Source: Agrobacterium tumefaciens
GTDB taxonomy: Bacteria; Pseudomonadota; Alphaproteobacteria; Rhizobiales; Rhizobiaceae
NCBI GenBank assembly: GCA_025559845.1
Contig: CP048469.1
Location: 1,798,001 to 1,862,000, forward strand
DNA length: 64,000 bases
Direction: 5' to 3'
The position numbers were made by a program, and so were the translations under genes. Shown here one piece after another: positions 25,573-32,956 of this stretch. Below the pieces are notes generated by a model. It did not search any database. It was not told the origin of the DNA and saw nothing but the letters and a program-made list of their open reading frames with translations. The first letter of the stretch is position 1. The number at the start of each line of letters is the position of its first letter.

Positions 25573-26802
25573 TTATGCAGCGCGCGCTGCTGGCGTTGGT
25601 GCCGGAGTTTCGGTCTTGCCGAGCGTATCGAGGCGCGTCATCGTGCCGTTCACGATAGATTTGTTGCCGCCATCGACTGGCGCCTTGTCTTCGTAAGAGC
25701 GAGCCTCGTCGACGAGGTAGATGCCGTTCGTGACCATCTTTGACAGGAATTCTGCTCGCGCCGTGCTGTCGCCGCGCAAGAGTTCTTCCATGTTGAACTT
25801 CACCTTCGTGGTCTTCCTGGTCTTTGCGTCCAGCAAGTCACGATAGATTGCCGCCTCGATGCGCTTGAGCATCGGCCGCATACAGGTCTTGGTGAATTGG
25901 AGGATAAGCTGCTCGATGCCGCTGCCCCAGGTGGTCGTGCCGTTGGCTGCGTGCCCGATCATAACGGGCGGCACACCGAAGATGCGGCAGATCTGCTCGA
26001 CGCTATACTGTCGCGCCTCAAGGAATTGAGCATCCTTGGGGTTGATCGACATCGGATACGGCTTAAAGCCAGCCTCCAACACCGTCACCCCGCCGGCTTT
26101 TTCGGAGCCTGCGAATTGCGTCAGCGTCTCGGCGATCTGCTTGCGCTGATCAGCCTTTAGTATCTGGTCAGAGCTTACCAATAGCGACGAAAGCAAGCCG
26201 TTCTTGAACATCTTGCCAGCGACTTTCTCGCCAGCTAGGGCATTCCCAACAGTGTTGCGGACAACACCGATAGGCGACATTCCTCGGTCACAGCCAGGCA
26301 AGCGAACGCCACGGACGTGGAACATCTTGCCTTCTGGCACTCGGCGCTTCTTGCCGTCTTCCGTCACCTCGTAATAGCGATTGTTCCGACCGTCTTTTGA
26401 CCGGCACACATCGACACTGAGGGGATGGAGAGGATTTAGCGCGACGAGCCGCTCGCCGTTCATTTTCTTCTCTGCGAAGAAGTTTCCGTCAAGAAGCAAG
26501 CACATCGCTGCCATCGACCAGAACTCTGGCGCAGTGTCGTCCATGTTCGGCATGTCGTGCAGAAGCTCGTAAAGCGGAGCATTCTTGTCGACTGTAACGC
26601 CGTCCTCGCCATAGACGATGCAAGGTAACGTGCCAGCCGCGTTCTGCACTAGATTGACGCACGCCCATACCGCATCAAGCGAAAGGGCACTCTCAATCGT
26701 GACTGTCTCCCCGGACGTGGTGCCGAGGCCGAAGAAGCCTCGCCAAAACTCGCCGTCGGTGAGCTTGATAGGCCTTCCGACCCATCTATCTAAAAAGCCC
26801 AT
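25573..26802 (-). CDS. portal protein, HK97 family
   Basis: 409 residues. Contains ESALSLDAVWACVNLVQNAAG at the start, NPLHPLSVDVCRSKDGRNNRYYEV in the crown, and RQYSVEQICRIFGVPPVMIG followed by GSGIEQLILQFTKTCMRPML, the hallmark of HK97-type portals. It forms the 12-mer DNA gate. Confidence 0.95.
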   Translation of the reverse strand: MGFLDRWVGRPIKLTDGEFWRGFFGLGTTSGETVTIESALSLDAVWACVNLVQNAAGTLPCIVYGEDGVTVDKNAPLYELLHDMPNMDDTAPEFWSMAAMCLLLDGNFFAEKKMNGERLVALNPLHPLSVDVCRSKDGRNNRYYEVTEDGKKRRVPEGKMFHVRGVRLPGCDRGMSPIGVVRNTVGNALAGEKVAGKMFKNGLLSSLLVSSDQILKADQRKQIAETLTQFAGSEKAGGVTVLEAGFKPYPMSINPKDAQFLEARQYSVEQICRIFGVPPVMIGHAANGTTTWGSGIEQLILQFTKTCMRPMLKRIEAAIYRDLLDAKTRKTTKVKFNMEELLRGDSTARAEFLSKMVTNGIYLVDEARSYEDKAPVDGGNKSIVNGTMTRLDTLGKTETPAPTPAARAA

Positions 26803-26825
26803 CAGGCCTCACCACTAGGTTGCCG

Positions 26826-28484
26826 TCACCAGGTGACAGAAATGATATTGTTGACGAAGTCGTCTATGTTTCCACTCTCGCCACCCTCGTACGTCCCCGC
26901 CATCGCGGTCGCCATAGCAAGGGCAACGGCTCCGTCGATGCGGCGTTCGCGGTTGTGCTTGACCAGCTTTCGGTTGCCGGCAGGATCTGCCTTCACGGTG
27001 GCATTCATCATGCACATCGTCAGAACTGGGTGATCACCGTGAGCGAGATTGCCGTTGAGGATGACGCCCTCCAACTCGCGAAGAGCCGGAGACATAGACT
27101 GGAAGCCCTGCCCGAAAGGCTGGAATACTGCGTCTTCGCCTTCAAGTTGATCGTCGGTAAAGCCAGCCTTCTGCAGCCAAGGCTTCAGATGCCGAAAATT
27201 CCAACGGTCAAACGCGATTTTGCGGATGTCCATGTCTTCGAACTGGTCGCGCAGGTGATTGGCGACGAACTCGTAATCGACTGTTCTACCGGGTGCGGCC
27301 TCAAGATGGCCAGCGTCATGCCAGGTATCATAAGGCACGCGGTCGGCCTTGGCTTTCGCGCGTATCCCGTCGCCCGGCAACCAGAACGTCGGCCGCACAT
27401 GCCAAATGGTCTTACCTTCCTGCTCTTTTGGCGCCATCAGCACCAGAGCAGTCAAGTCGCTCACCTCAGAAAGATCGAGCCCGCCAAAGACAGGGAGACC
27501 ATCAAAGTCCACAACTCGAGCGTTGCACGCTCGCCAAATAGCCGGCGACACAAACGGAGCATTGGCATCGATCCTGCTGTTGAGGTGCAACCAGCGAAAA
27601 CTGGCCTCTTCGGTTGGCATACGTGATGCACGGTCTGCGTCGTCGCGTACGGATGAAACTGACTTGAACACATTGAGTGCGGGGTTAGCGGCAGCCCAAC
27701 AGTCCTCGTCCATCACATCGCAATCGACGGGAGCCGAATAAACATGGCTTACCGTTCTCGGCGTCTTTGACGCTTCCGCGTCATCAAGCCAACGGCTGAA
27801 CAGGTCGTTATCTGTCGCGGCCTGGGTGGATATTCCGAAGATAATCGCTTCGTCGCCGTGAGCGCCCATCGACGTGACAATCGCCTCAACGAAATCATCG
27901 GTTGGACCCCGTATCTGCCCCAGCTCATCGAGAACGGCGACCCTCGGACTGCCGCCGTGAGCGCTTTTAGCCTCAGCGGAGCTCGCCTTGTAGGTCACGT
28001 TCTTTTTCAGCCCTACGATAGTCTTCCCAGAAGGGATAATCCGGTACAGGCCCTTAAGCTTGGGAGACAGCATCAGCATTTTACTGCTGTAGTTGTAGAC
28101 TTCCGCAGCCTGTTCGCGCGACCTAGCACCCGACATAATTCGACTATTGAGTGACGCCTCCGGCCCAATAATGTGAGCCAGCGTCAAGCAAGCTATGAGG
28201 CCGGTCTTCCCATTCTTCCTGGCGATGGAGAGATATGCTCTGCCTGTACCCGCTGGGTTGTCGTAACAGGCAAGAATGAAACATTCCTGAAACGGTAGGA
28301 GAACAATCTGCTTGCCTACAAGTTTTCCCTCCGGCACGGCGAGCATTTCTGCAAATCTGCAGACCTTCTCCCCGCGAGTCAGTTCGTTTACAGGAAGGTT
28401 GCGCCAGTCTCTTCGACGAGGAACCGGGCCGCATTTGATGGCATCCAGCACGTTCTGCGGCCAACTCAAATCTTGGCCAATCAT
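26826..28484 (-). CDS. terL: terminase large subunit
   Basis: 552 residues. ATPase domain with Walker A-like SIARKNGKT (about 84-92) and Walker B VAVLDELGQ, and nuclease domain with FGGLDLSEVSDLTALVL (first acidic motif) and the late HNRERRIDGAVALAMA. The type is the HK97-like TerL of siphophages with cohesive ends. Confidence 0.95.
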   Translation of the reverse strand: MIGQDLSWPQNVLDAIKCGPVPRRRDWRNLPVNELTRGEKVCRFAEMLAVPEGKLVGKQIVLLPFQECFILACYDNPAGTGRAYLSIARKNGKTGLIACLTLAHIIGPEASLNSRIMSGARSREQAAEVYNYSSKMLMLSPKLKGLYRIIPSGKTIVGLKKNVTYKASSAEAKSAHGGSPRVAVLDELGQIRGPTDDFVEAIVTSMGAHGDEAIIFGISTQAATDNDLFSRWLDDAEASKTPRTVSHVYSAPVDCDVMDEDCWAAANPALNVFKSVSSVRDDADRASRMPTEEASFRWLHLNSRIDANAPFVSPAIWRACNARVVDFDGLPVFGGLDLSEVSDLTALVLMAPKEQEGKTIWHVRPTFWLPGDGIRAKAKADRVPYDTWHDAGHLEAAPGRTVDYEFVANHLRDQFEDMDIRKIAFDRWNFRHLKPWLQKAGFTDDQLEGEDAVFQPFGQGFQSMSPALRELEGVILNGNLAHGDHPVLTMCMMNATVKADPAGNRKLVKHNRERRIDGAVALAMATAMAGTYEGGESGNIDDFVNNIISVTW

Positions 28485-28494
28485 TCATCATCCT

Positions 28495-28950
28495 CTACGC
28501 TAGCAGTTCGTCGTCCACACTCGCACCCGCCTCGATATCTTTTGCTGCCTCTCGTCGCTTCGCGGCATCGCGTGCCTCACCCTGCACGGCTCGCGCATGC
28601 AGCGCCAGCGATCGGCGAAACGACAGAATGGAAGAAGCGTGCATCTGGACGATGGCCTTGCGCGGGTTCGCCAGCGGCGTCCCTTTCTCGCTGTATGCAA
28701 CCGAACCTTCGGTGCGGAGCAGATCCTGCTCCCTCACAAGGTCGGCCATCGTGCGCGCCAGCATCGCGGCGATCTCAAGCTGATGCGCCGACCATTCGGC
28801 GCGGGCGTATTCAGCAATGACGTTCTTGAAAAAAGGTACGTCGCCGTCGTCGAGCGGCACGTTTTCAGGAAACTCAATCTCCTCGGCGGCCGCAGAGGCA
28901 ATCCTCACGGCCTCAGCAACGCTGTCTACGCGGCTCTTCTTCTCAGACAT
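28495..28950 (-). CDS. terS: terminase small subunit, P27-like
   Basis: 151 residues from ATG 28950 (GAGGGGA upstream). Helical, with AEYARAEWSAHQLEIAAMLARTMADL and GTPLANPRKAIVQMHASSIL, the pattern of P27-type TerS. Directly before terL. The DNA between 28951 and 29068 probably holds the packaging site. Confidence 0.85.
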   Translation of the reverse strand: MSEKKSRVDSVAEAVRIASAAAEEIEFPENVPLDDGDVPFFKNVIAEYARAEWSAHQLEIAAMLARTMADLVREQDLLRTEGSVAYSEKGTPLANPRKAIVQMHASSILSFRRSLALHARAVQGEARDAAKRREAAKDIEAGASVDDELLA

Positions 28951-29068
28951 GCGAAATCCCCTCGCGCACGCGCGCTTGCGCACGCGCTAGGCAAAAATCT
29001 GTGTTTGCACTTGCGTTGTGTTACCTCGGCGGTCCTTGGCCGGTCGGCCCTAGACTTCCGATGCCCCC
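28951..29068. other. TerS-HNH intergenic region, possible packaging (cos) site
   Basis: About 118 bases without a gene, with GC-rich short inverted repeats (GGTCC ... GGCCGGTCGGCC) next to HNH and TerS genes. cos lies in this interval in many HK97-like phages. No match to a known cos can be claimed. Confidence 0.35.
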
Positions 29069-29389
29069 CTACCCACCGACATCGACCGGATATCCGTCGA
29101 CCCCAATCACCACCGCCTGCTGGCCTCGCTCAATGCGAGCCTTGAACGTGTCGTGGCATGGAGCGCATAGTGATTGCAGGTTACCTGGGTCGTAGAACAA
29201 AGCTTCATCGCCCTTATGTGGCTTGATGTGGTCACACACCGTAGCCTCGGTGACATCCTCAATGGCCAAGCAGAACCGACACAAAGGCTCGGCAGCAAGA
29301 TGAGCCTCACGAAGTCGCGCCCATCGTGCTTTCTTGTAGAGACGACGGTAAAGTGCAGCTTCTGCTGAGCGGCCGTAGGGGTTGGGCAT
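29069..29389 (-). CDS. HNH endonuclease of the packaging module
   Basis: 106 residues from ATG 29389. Contains LCRFCL (first Cys pair), CDHIKPHKGDEALFYDPGNLQ and LCAPCHDTFKAR, a complete HNH with a Cys4 zinc site. HNH enzymes next to TerS/TerL in HK97-like phages are needed for cos cleavage. The longer open frame upstream runs into the tRNA genes and is not used. Confidence 0.88.
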   Translation of the reverse strand: MPNPYGRSAEAALYRRLYKKARWARLREAHLAAEPLCRFCLAIEDVTEATVCDHIKPHKGDEALFYDPGNLQSLCAPCHDTFKARIERGQQAVVIGVDGYPVDVGG

Positions 29390-29412
29390 TGTGTTGCCTG
29401 TGAGTATGTGGC

Positions 29413-29483
29413 GGTGCGCAGCTGGAGTTGAACCAACATCGACGGTTTTGGAGACCGTTGCCTTACCGTTAGGCGATACGCCC
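29413..29483 (-). tRNA. tRNA-Trp(CCA), phage-encoded, divergent
   Basis: The cloverleaf has a D stem GCC/GGC, anticodon stem ACGGT/ACCGT with loop CTCCAAA (anticodon CCA) and a T arm GTTGG/CCAGC. The acceptor stem has one mismatch (G2-A71) and there is no encoded CCA, so it may be partly decayed or need the host CCA enzyme. Confidence 0.65.
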
Positions 29484-29496
29484 TCAGAAAACAAAA

Positions 29497-29531
29497 GCGG
29501 CCCGCTCAACCAGCAAAGGGAACGGGCCGCA
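29497..29531 (-). terminator. terminator between the two phage tRNAs
   Basis: Read on the - strand: GCGGCCCG, loop, CGGGCCGC, then TTTTGTTTTC. It ends the transcript of the tRNA-Met gene. Confidence 0.65.
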
Positions 29532-29568
29532 CGATCACCATGCAAGCGGAGGAGTACGCGCATGGGAT

Positions 29569-29645
29569 TGGTTGCGGAGGTGAGATTCGAACTCACGGCC
29601 TTCAGGTTATGAGCCTGTCGAGCTACCAGACTGCTCTACTCCACG
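29569..29645 (-). tRNA. tRNA-Met(CAT), phage-encoded
   Basis: Cloverleaf with D stem GAGC/GCTC, anticodon stem ACAGG/CCTGA-type with loop CTCATAA (anticodon CAT), T arm GTGAG/CTCAC and an encoded CCA end. The first acceptor pair is C-A, a feature of bacterial initiator tRNAs. The short anticodon stem lacks the three G-C pairs of initiators, so it may be elongator Met; modification to read Ile AUA is another option. Confidence 0.85.
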
Positions 29646-29783
29646 TGATAGTTACCCAAAGCTCAGAGGCTGCAACAAGTGCAGCATGGCGATGGGTCCG
29701 ACGCTTAGAGCGCTCGGAGCGTGGTGGGGTTCGCAACTACGTTGCGCCACCCCTTCACATTACTCTCTCCGAGATCGCGGAAT

Positions 29784-30701
29784 TTAAACACGTCGCCCAA
29801 GTTTTTCTATTGTCGCCATTAGATTGTCATTTGCTGCAATAAGCGCTCGTTTCCCACCGCCGTTATATTTGGCGTACTTCGGTGACTGCCCTACAGCGAC
29901 ACCAACGTCCTGGTATGTCTGCGCTGTTTTCACCGCCTCCAATACAACCCTGTCTTCGTCCTTCAACTCATCGACCGCGTCGAACCATTCCTTGCGATCA
30001 GCCATCGCAGTAACGATGTCCTGCCACATCATGGATCCACCGCCAGCGCATGTGGTCTTTTGCATCCCCAGAAAGCTATCTGCGATCTTGGCCGAGCCAC
30101 ACGGTAGTCCATCAGGGCAGCGAGTGAATGTAACCTTGCTCATGTCGGTGTTGGCGTAAGCCTTGGCTAGCTCCGTTCGCGCCTCGTCTGCCGTCATTCT
30201 CACGCGCGGCCCTTTATGCTTCTTACCGGTAAGGTATCTGGCCTTCTTGGTGTCGAGCATGTCAGCGAAGTATTGGTTGCTTTCGGTGACCTCTTGCGGG
30301 TTGTCGTCTCCACCTAACGCAACATCCACCTTGTCGCGAGATCCTAGCAGTGAGCCTGCCGGCATCCTTGCAGCGTATTCCTCCACACCGCCATCAATGG
30401 TGAGGCGATAAGCCTTCTCAGTCTGGGTGCCGTCGCTGAACCGCAATTTACCGATCCGGACTATCTGCCCTGCTTCGTTGCGCTCAACCTCGCCTGTTGC
30501 CACGTTCTTCATGATCTCGGCCACCGATGGGGTAACCAGCCTTTTGCGATCGTGCTTCAGGTCTTCGATTTCATCCGGGTTGTTGTCATTCGCTGGAACG
30601 ACAGACCAATTGGTCTGTAGCGGCTCAGGGTCGTGATCTGGCTCGGTCACGAAGCGGCGGACTGCCGCGAGCTGCTCTGCAAGTGATCCGTGTCTGGTCA
30701 T
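29784..30701 (-). CDS. hypothetical protein of the replication region with two ANDN motifs
   Basis: 305 residues, not recognised. Conserved-looking middle with Cys (TFTRCPDGLPCGSAKIA) and a C-terminal helix-turn-helix-like part (AQTYQDVGVAVGQSPKYAKY). The ANDN motif occurs near both ends (VVPANDNNP about 37; LIAANDNL about 290). It has the repeated leader and ATG 30701. Confidence 0.65.
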   Translation of the reverse strand: MTRHGSLAEQLAAVRRFVTEPDHDPEPLQTNWSVVPANDNNPDEIEDLKHDRKRLVTPSVAEIMKNVATGEVERNEAGQIVRIGKLRFSDGTQTEKAYRLTIDGGVEEYAARMPAGSLLGSRDKVDVALGGDDNPQEVTESNQYFADMLDTKKARYLTGKKHKGPRVRMTADEARTELAKAYANTDMSKVTFTRCPDGLPCGSAKIADSFLGMQKTTCAGGGSMMWQDIVTAMADRKEWFDAVDELKDEDRVVLEAVKTAQTYQDVGVAVGQSPKYAKYNGGGKRALIAANDNLMATIEKLGRRV

Positions 30702-30738
30702 ATCGTCTCCCCTGTGGTGCTGACGCGTGGTAGGCGCC
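30702..30738 (-). promoter_or_regulatory. repeated leader module L5
   Basis: Coding strand: GCG/CGC hairpin with CTACCA loop (30722-30738), CACCACA (complement of 30713-30719) and GGGGAGACGAT before ATG. Confidence 0.6.
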
Positions 30739-30739
30739 T

Positions 30740-31204
30740 CTACTGCTGCTTTGTGTTGTCGTTGTCGGCCAGCCAGCCTTTGACCAGTGTTACCGCCTTG
30801 CTGGCAGCTTCTGCTGTGGACGTGAACCGCACGACCTCAACTGGATGACCAAGTCTTGCGAGTGATGCATGTCGATCAACCTGAGCCGGAGACAGCCGAC
30901 CTTTACCGACCTTGTTCTCGATCATCCGCAACACGCCGCCCTTGAGATAAATCCGCAGATCAGCTTCGCCTGGCGTCATGCCGGTTGCGATGGCGTCAGC
31001 TTGGGCGCGCGGTCCGCGCTTCGCGCTGTTCATGTCGCCTGCCAGCAGGAACTGGCGGCCGTACTCTGGGAGCGAACGCAGGGCTCTGACTTGGGCAGCC
31101 TGCCCTTCGCTTTCCTTGATCGGGGCGTCGACCACGGAGACCTTGCCCTTGGACGAAGTACGGATGACGACACGCTTGCCGTTGATGCGGGTTGTTTGCT
31201 GCAT
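30740..31204 (-). CDS. VRR-NUC-type nuclease
   Basis: 154 residues from ATG 31204. Contains PGEADLRIYLKGGVLRMIENKVGKGRLSPAQ, split as GEADLRIYL (Asp) and MIENKVGKGRLS (E-x-K) then Q, the active-site layout of VRR-NUC proteins of the PD-(D/E)XK superfamily. Such nucleases act on branched DNA or mark replication modules of phages. C-terminus ends ADNDNTKQQ, a variant of the ANDN motif. Confidence 0.8.
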   Translation of the reverse strand: MQQTTRINGKRVVIRTSSKGKVSVVDAPIKESEGQAAQVRALRSLPEYGRQFLLAGDMNSAKRGPRAQADAIATGMTPGEADLRIYLKGGVLRMIENKVGKGRLSPAQVDRHASLARLGHPVEVVRFTSTAEAASKAVTLVKGWLADNDNTKQQ

Positions 31205-31244
31205 GCTGGCCTCCTCTGGTGGTGTGGTGTCGTGGTGGCGACAC
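31205..31244 (-). promoter_or_regulatory. repeated leader module L6
   Basis: Coding strand: perfect hairpin TGTCG-CCACCA-CGACA (31229-31244), CACCACA (complement of 31224-31230) and GAGGAGGCCAGC before ATG. Confidence 0.75.
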
Positions 31245-31305
31245 ACATACTTTCAGCAAGAGGGTCGAAAACGGGTAGTCGAATTGTGAAATATTTTTTA
31301 GCCAA

Positions 31306-31334
31306 AAGAAAAGACCGGCGTTCAGCCGGCCTTT
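31306..31334 (-). terminator. rho-independent terminator
   Basis: On the - strand GGCCGGC, loop TGAAC, GCCGGTC, then TTTTCTTTT. It ends the transcript of the 53-residue gene next to it. Confidence 0.75.
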
Positions 31335-31337
31335 GGA

Positions 31338-31499
31338 CTAGTGCTCGTCACCGCGATGCGGACATCGCTTCATCAGCTTTTTGATCGTGCGCCGATCTCC
31401 GCCGAAGCGATCCATGACCTCGACGGCCTTTGGCAGACTGACCGAGTATTCCTGTTGCAATTGCTCGACGGTGTATGGCTGCGTTTCATTGTCTGGCAT
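31338..31499 (-). CDS. small putative helix-turn-helix protein (53 aa)
   Basis: ATG 31499 behind AAGGAGGCCGCA. 53 residues, PYTVEQLQQEYSVSLPKAVE then FGGDRRTIKKLMKRC, which suggests a short helix-turn-helix. It is followed by a terminator and preceded by a long structured intergenic region, so it may be a regulator of that region. Function not known. Confidence 0.55.
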   Translation of the reverse strand: MPDNETQPYTVEQLQQEYSVSLPKAVEVMDRFGGDRRTIKKLMKRCPHRGDEH

Positions 31500-31791
31500 T
31501 GCGGCCTCCTTCTGACCCGCAAATGCGACCACCCTGATTCGAGTTCCATTCAAAAGGCAGGTTGCATATCAACCGCCCTTATGCCCGCCGCCCGTTGCCC
31601 AGATAAATCATCTTGAGAACCGTGCGCGCGGCACACCGCCCTGCACGGTTGCACGTGTAGGGGTATATATTAAATATATACCCTACTAAACGTGCACTAA
31701 CCGGGCAGCGCTGTGCAGGTGTCTCCGCCCGGATGTGCACAGTTACTGCACGGATAGAATTTTGGTATCCGTGCAAACTTTAACGCGAATT
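31500..31791. repeat. origin-like intergenic region with TGCAC repeats and two inverted repeats
   Basis: About 290 bases without a gene. GGGTATATAT/ATATATACCC (31661-31670 and 31674-31683) forms a perfect 10-bp palindrome with loop TAA inside a longer imperfect repeat (31647-31702). TGCACGGATA/TATCCGTGCA (31747-31756 and 31766-31775) is a second perfect one. TGCAC or its complement occurs at least six times between 31642 and 31775. Iterons beside an AT-rich segment next to primase-helicase genes suggest an origin of replication. Confidence 0.5.
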
Positions 31792-32202
31792 TTATGATGC
31801 TTCTTGGTTGTATTGCTGATTGTCGTTTGCGGCTTCGGTCTCGTACCAGAACTCGTGTAGATCGACGCCATCGAAGATGTTGAAGTTGTGGTGGATGAGC
31901 CAAGAAATCTGCTTAACGGTGAAATGCGGCGCAACGCCCTGGGCCGTCAGGCGCATTATCGTTTTTTGATATCGCCACTCGTCGATGGTCTTATCGCTCT
32001 TTTCAGAATTGCATTGTGCGCACGATGGCACGAGGTTTTCCAGCCTGTTCGAGCCGCCGCGTGACGAAGGAATCGCATGATCAATGTGGTACTTCTCGCC
32101 GAAATTCACCCCGCAATAATAGCAAAGACCACCCGTTTTTCTAAGCACGGCCTCCTGTACCATAGGTCTAACGGCGTGCCACGGCATAGTTGCGTAATTC
32201 AT
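31792..32202 (-). CDS. HNH endonuclease
   Basis: 136 residues from ATG 32202 (GGGAGGCTTA upstream). LCYYCG, YHIDHAIPSSRGGSNRLENL and SCAQCNSEKSDK form an HNH of the Cys4 type (HNH_1). The C-terminus ends EAANDNQQYNQEAS with the ANDN motif. It is coupled to the preceding gene by TAATG. Free-standing HNH enzymes in this region may be homing or replication nucleases. Confidence 0.85.
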   Translation of the reverse strand: MNYATMPWHAVRPMVQEAVLRKTGGLCYYCGVNFGEKYHIDHAIPSSRGGSNRLENLVPSCAQCNSEKSDKTIDEWRYQKTIMRLTAQGVAPHFTVKQISWLIHHNFNIFDGVDLHEFWYETEAANDNQQYNQEAS

Positions 32203-32408
32203 TAAGCCTCCCTCGGCCAATCTTTCGGCCGGTATCCCTCGTCATACGCAAGCATTAGCAGCGCGACGTGCGTTGGTATTTGGCGTGGGTTCTTTTCGCG
32301 CTCATAAGTGCTGACGGTGAGGGCAGTCGCGTATTGTAGAACCTGCGAAAGCTGGGCCTGCGTGAGGCCCAGTCTCTGTCGGATTGCTCGGAATTCGGCG
32401 TTGGTCAT
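32202..32408 (-). CDS. helix-turn-helix regulator (Cro/C1 type)
   Basis: 68 residues: EFRAIRQRLGLTQAQLSQVL then TVSTYEREKNP and PTHVALLML, a full HTH_3 domain. It lies in a chain of coupled genes (ATGA, TAATG), so it may regulate its own operon. Confidence 0.82.
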   Translation of the reverse strand: MTNAEFRAIRQRLGLTQAQLSQVLQYATALTVSTYEREKNPRQIPTHVALLMLAYDEGYRPKDWPREA

Positions 32409-32692
32409 GCGGCTTTTAATTCTGCCTCTCGACGAAGGCGCTCCCTAACTGCACGGTCCTGTATCTCGATCTCACGGCTGCGGAGCAGAAAACGCTCGCA
32501 GAAGTCGCGGTCTTCTTGCGCCAGTGCGTAGGTGAAAAATGTGCCCTGTGACATGAATTTTGGATCGCGGACGATAGCGATCATATCGTCCGTGTAATCG
32601 TTGTTCCAAAACTCGTGGTCGGTGAGCGCCGGGCGTGCAGTTTCAGCCATCATGCGAGCCTTCTTGAGTGCTTCCATATGGGTGATATTCAC
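32405..32692 (-). CDS. hypothetical protein (95 aa)
   Basis: Starts with GTG 32692 behind AGGAGG. 95 residues, helical, charged C-terminus (RSREIEIQDRAVRERLRREA). It links the 48-residue protein and the HTH gene in one chain. No family recognised. Confidence 0.6.
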   Translation of the reverse strand: MNITHMEALKKARMMAETARPALTDHEFWNNDYTDDMIAIVRDPKFMSQGTFFTYALAQEDRDFCERFLLRSREIEIQDRAVRERLRREAELKAA

Positions 32693-32694
32693 GC

Positions 32695-32841
32695 TTAAGC
32701 CTCCTGCTTTCGTACAACGACGTAGCCCTGCGCCTCAAGGTGGGCGGCAACCATATCAGCGACAATTTTGTCAGTCGTGCACGTTTCGCTAACTATCAGA
32801 CGGGCCGCGTTGTTTGTCAGGGCGGTCACAAAGTATGTCAT
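32695..32841 (-). CDS. small protein (48 aa) first in its operon
   Basis: ATG 32841 behind GAGGAGACAGTA. 48 residues, MTYFVTALTNNAARLIVSET and then KIVADMVAAHLEAQGYVVVR. It has an own sigma70-like promoter and the leader module. No function known. Confidence 0.55.
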   Translation of the reverse strand: MTYFVTALTNNAARLIVSETCTTDKIVADMVAAHLEAQGYVVVRKQEA

Positions 32842-32866
32842 TACTGTCTCCTCAGTGGTGTTGGTA
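32842..32866 (-). promoter_or_regulatory. repeated leader module L7
   Basis: CACCACT (variant) and GAGGAGACAGTA before the ATG at 32841; no clear hairpin. Confidence 0.5.
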
Positions 32867-32872
32867 AGTACG

Positions 32873-32901
32873 CATATAGGCTAATACGACTAGTAAGTCA
32901 A
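32873..32901 (-). promoter_or_regulatory. strong leftward sigma70-like promoter
   Basis: Coding strand TTGACT (32901-32896), 17 bases, TATATG (32878-32873). No ACAAATTTGT operator is present, so this unit is outside the first repressor's direct control. Confidence 0.7.
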
Positions 32902-32910
32902 TAAGCCTAC

Positions 32911-32936
32911 AAAAGAAAAAGGGGCCGAAGCCCCTA
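32911..32936 (-). terminator. rho-independent terminator of the prim-pol gene
   Basis: - strand: AGGGGC-TTCG-GCCCCT followed by TTTTCTTTT. It separates the primase operon from the promoter at 32873-32901. Confidence 0.85.
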
Positions 32937-32956
32937 TTCTTGCTTGTACCGCCTTT

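Noticed and set aside
29390..29596. Extension of the HNH frame to 175 residues
   Set aside because: It runs through the tRNA-Met and tRNA-Trp genes; ATG 29389 has its own ribosome site.
29650..29783. A further tRNA or small RNA next to tRNA-Met
   Set aside because: Contains hairpins (CGCAAC/GTTGCG) but no cloverleaf, promoter or clear terminator.
31140..31775. CRISPR array in the repeat-rich intergenic region
   Set aside because: TGCAC repeats are short and irregularly spaced with inverted copies; no regular repeat-spacer units.
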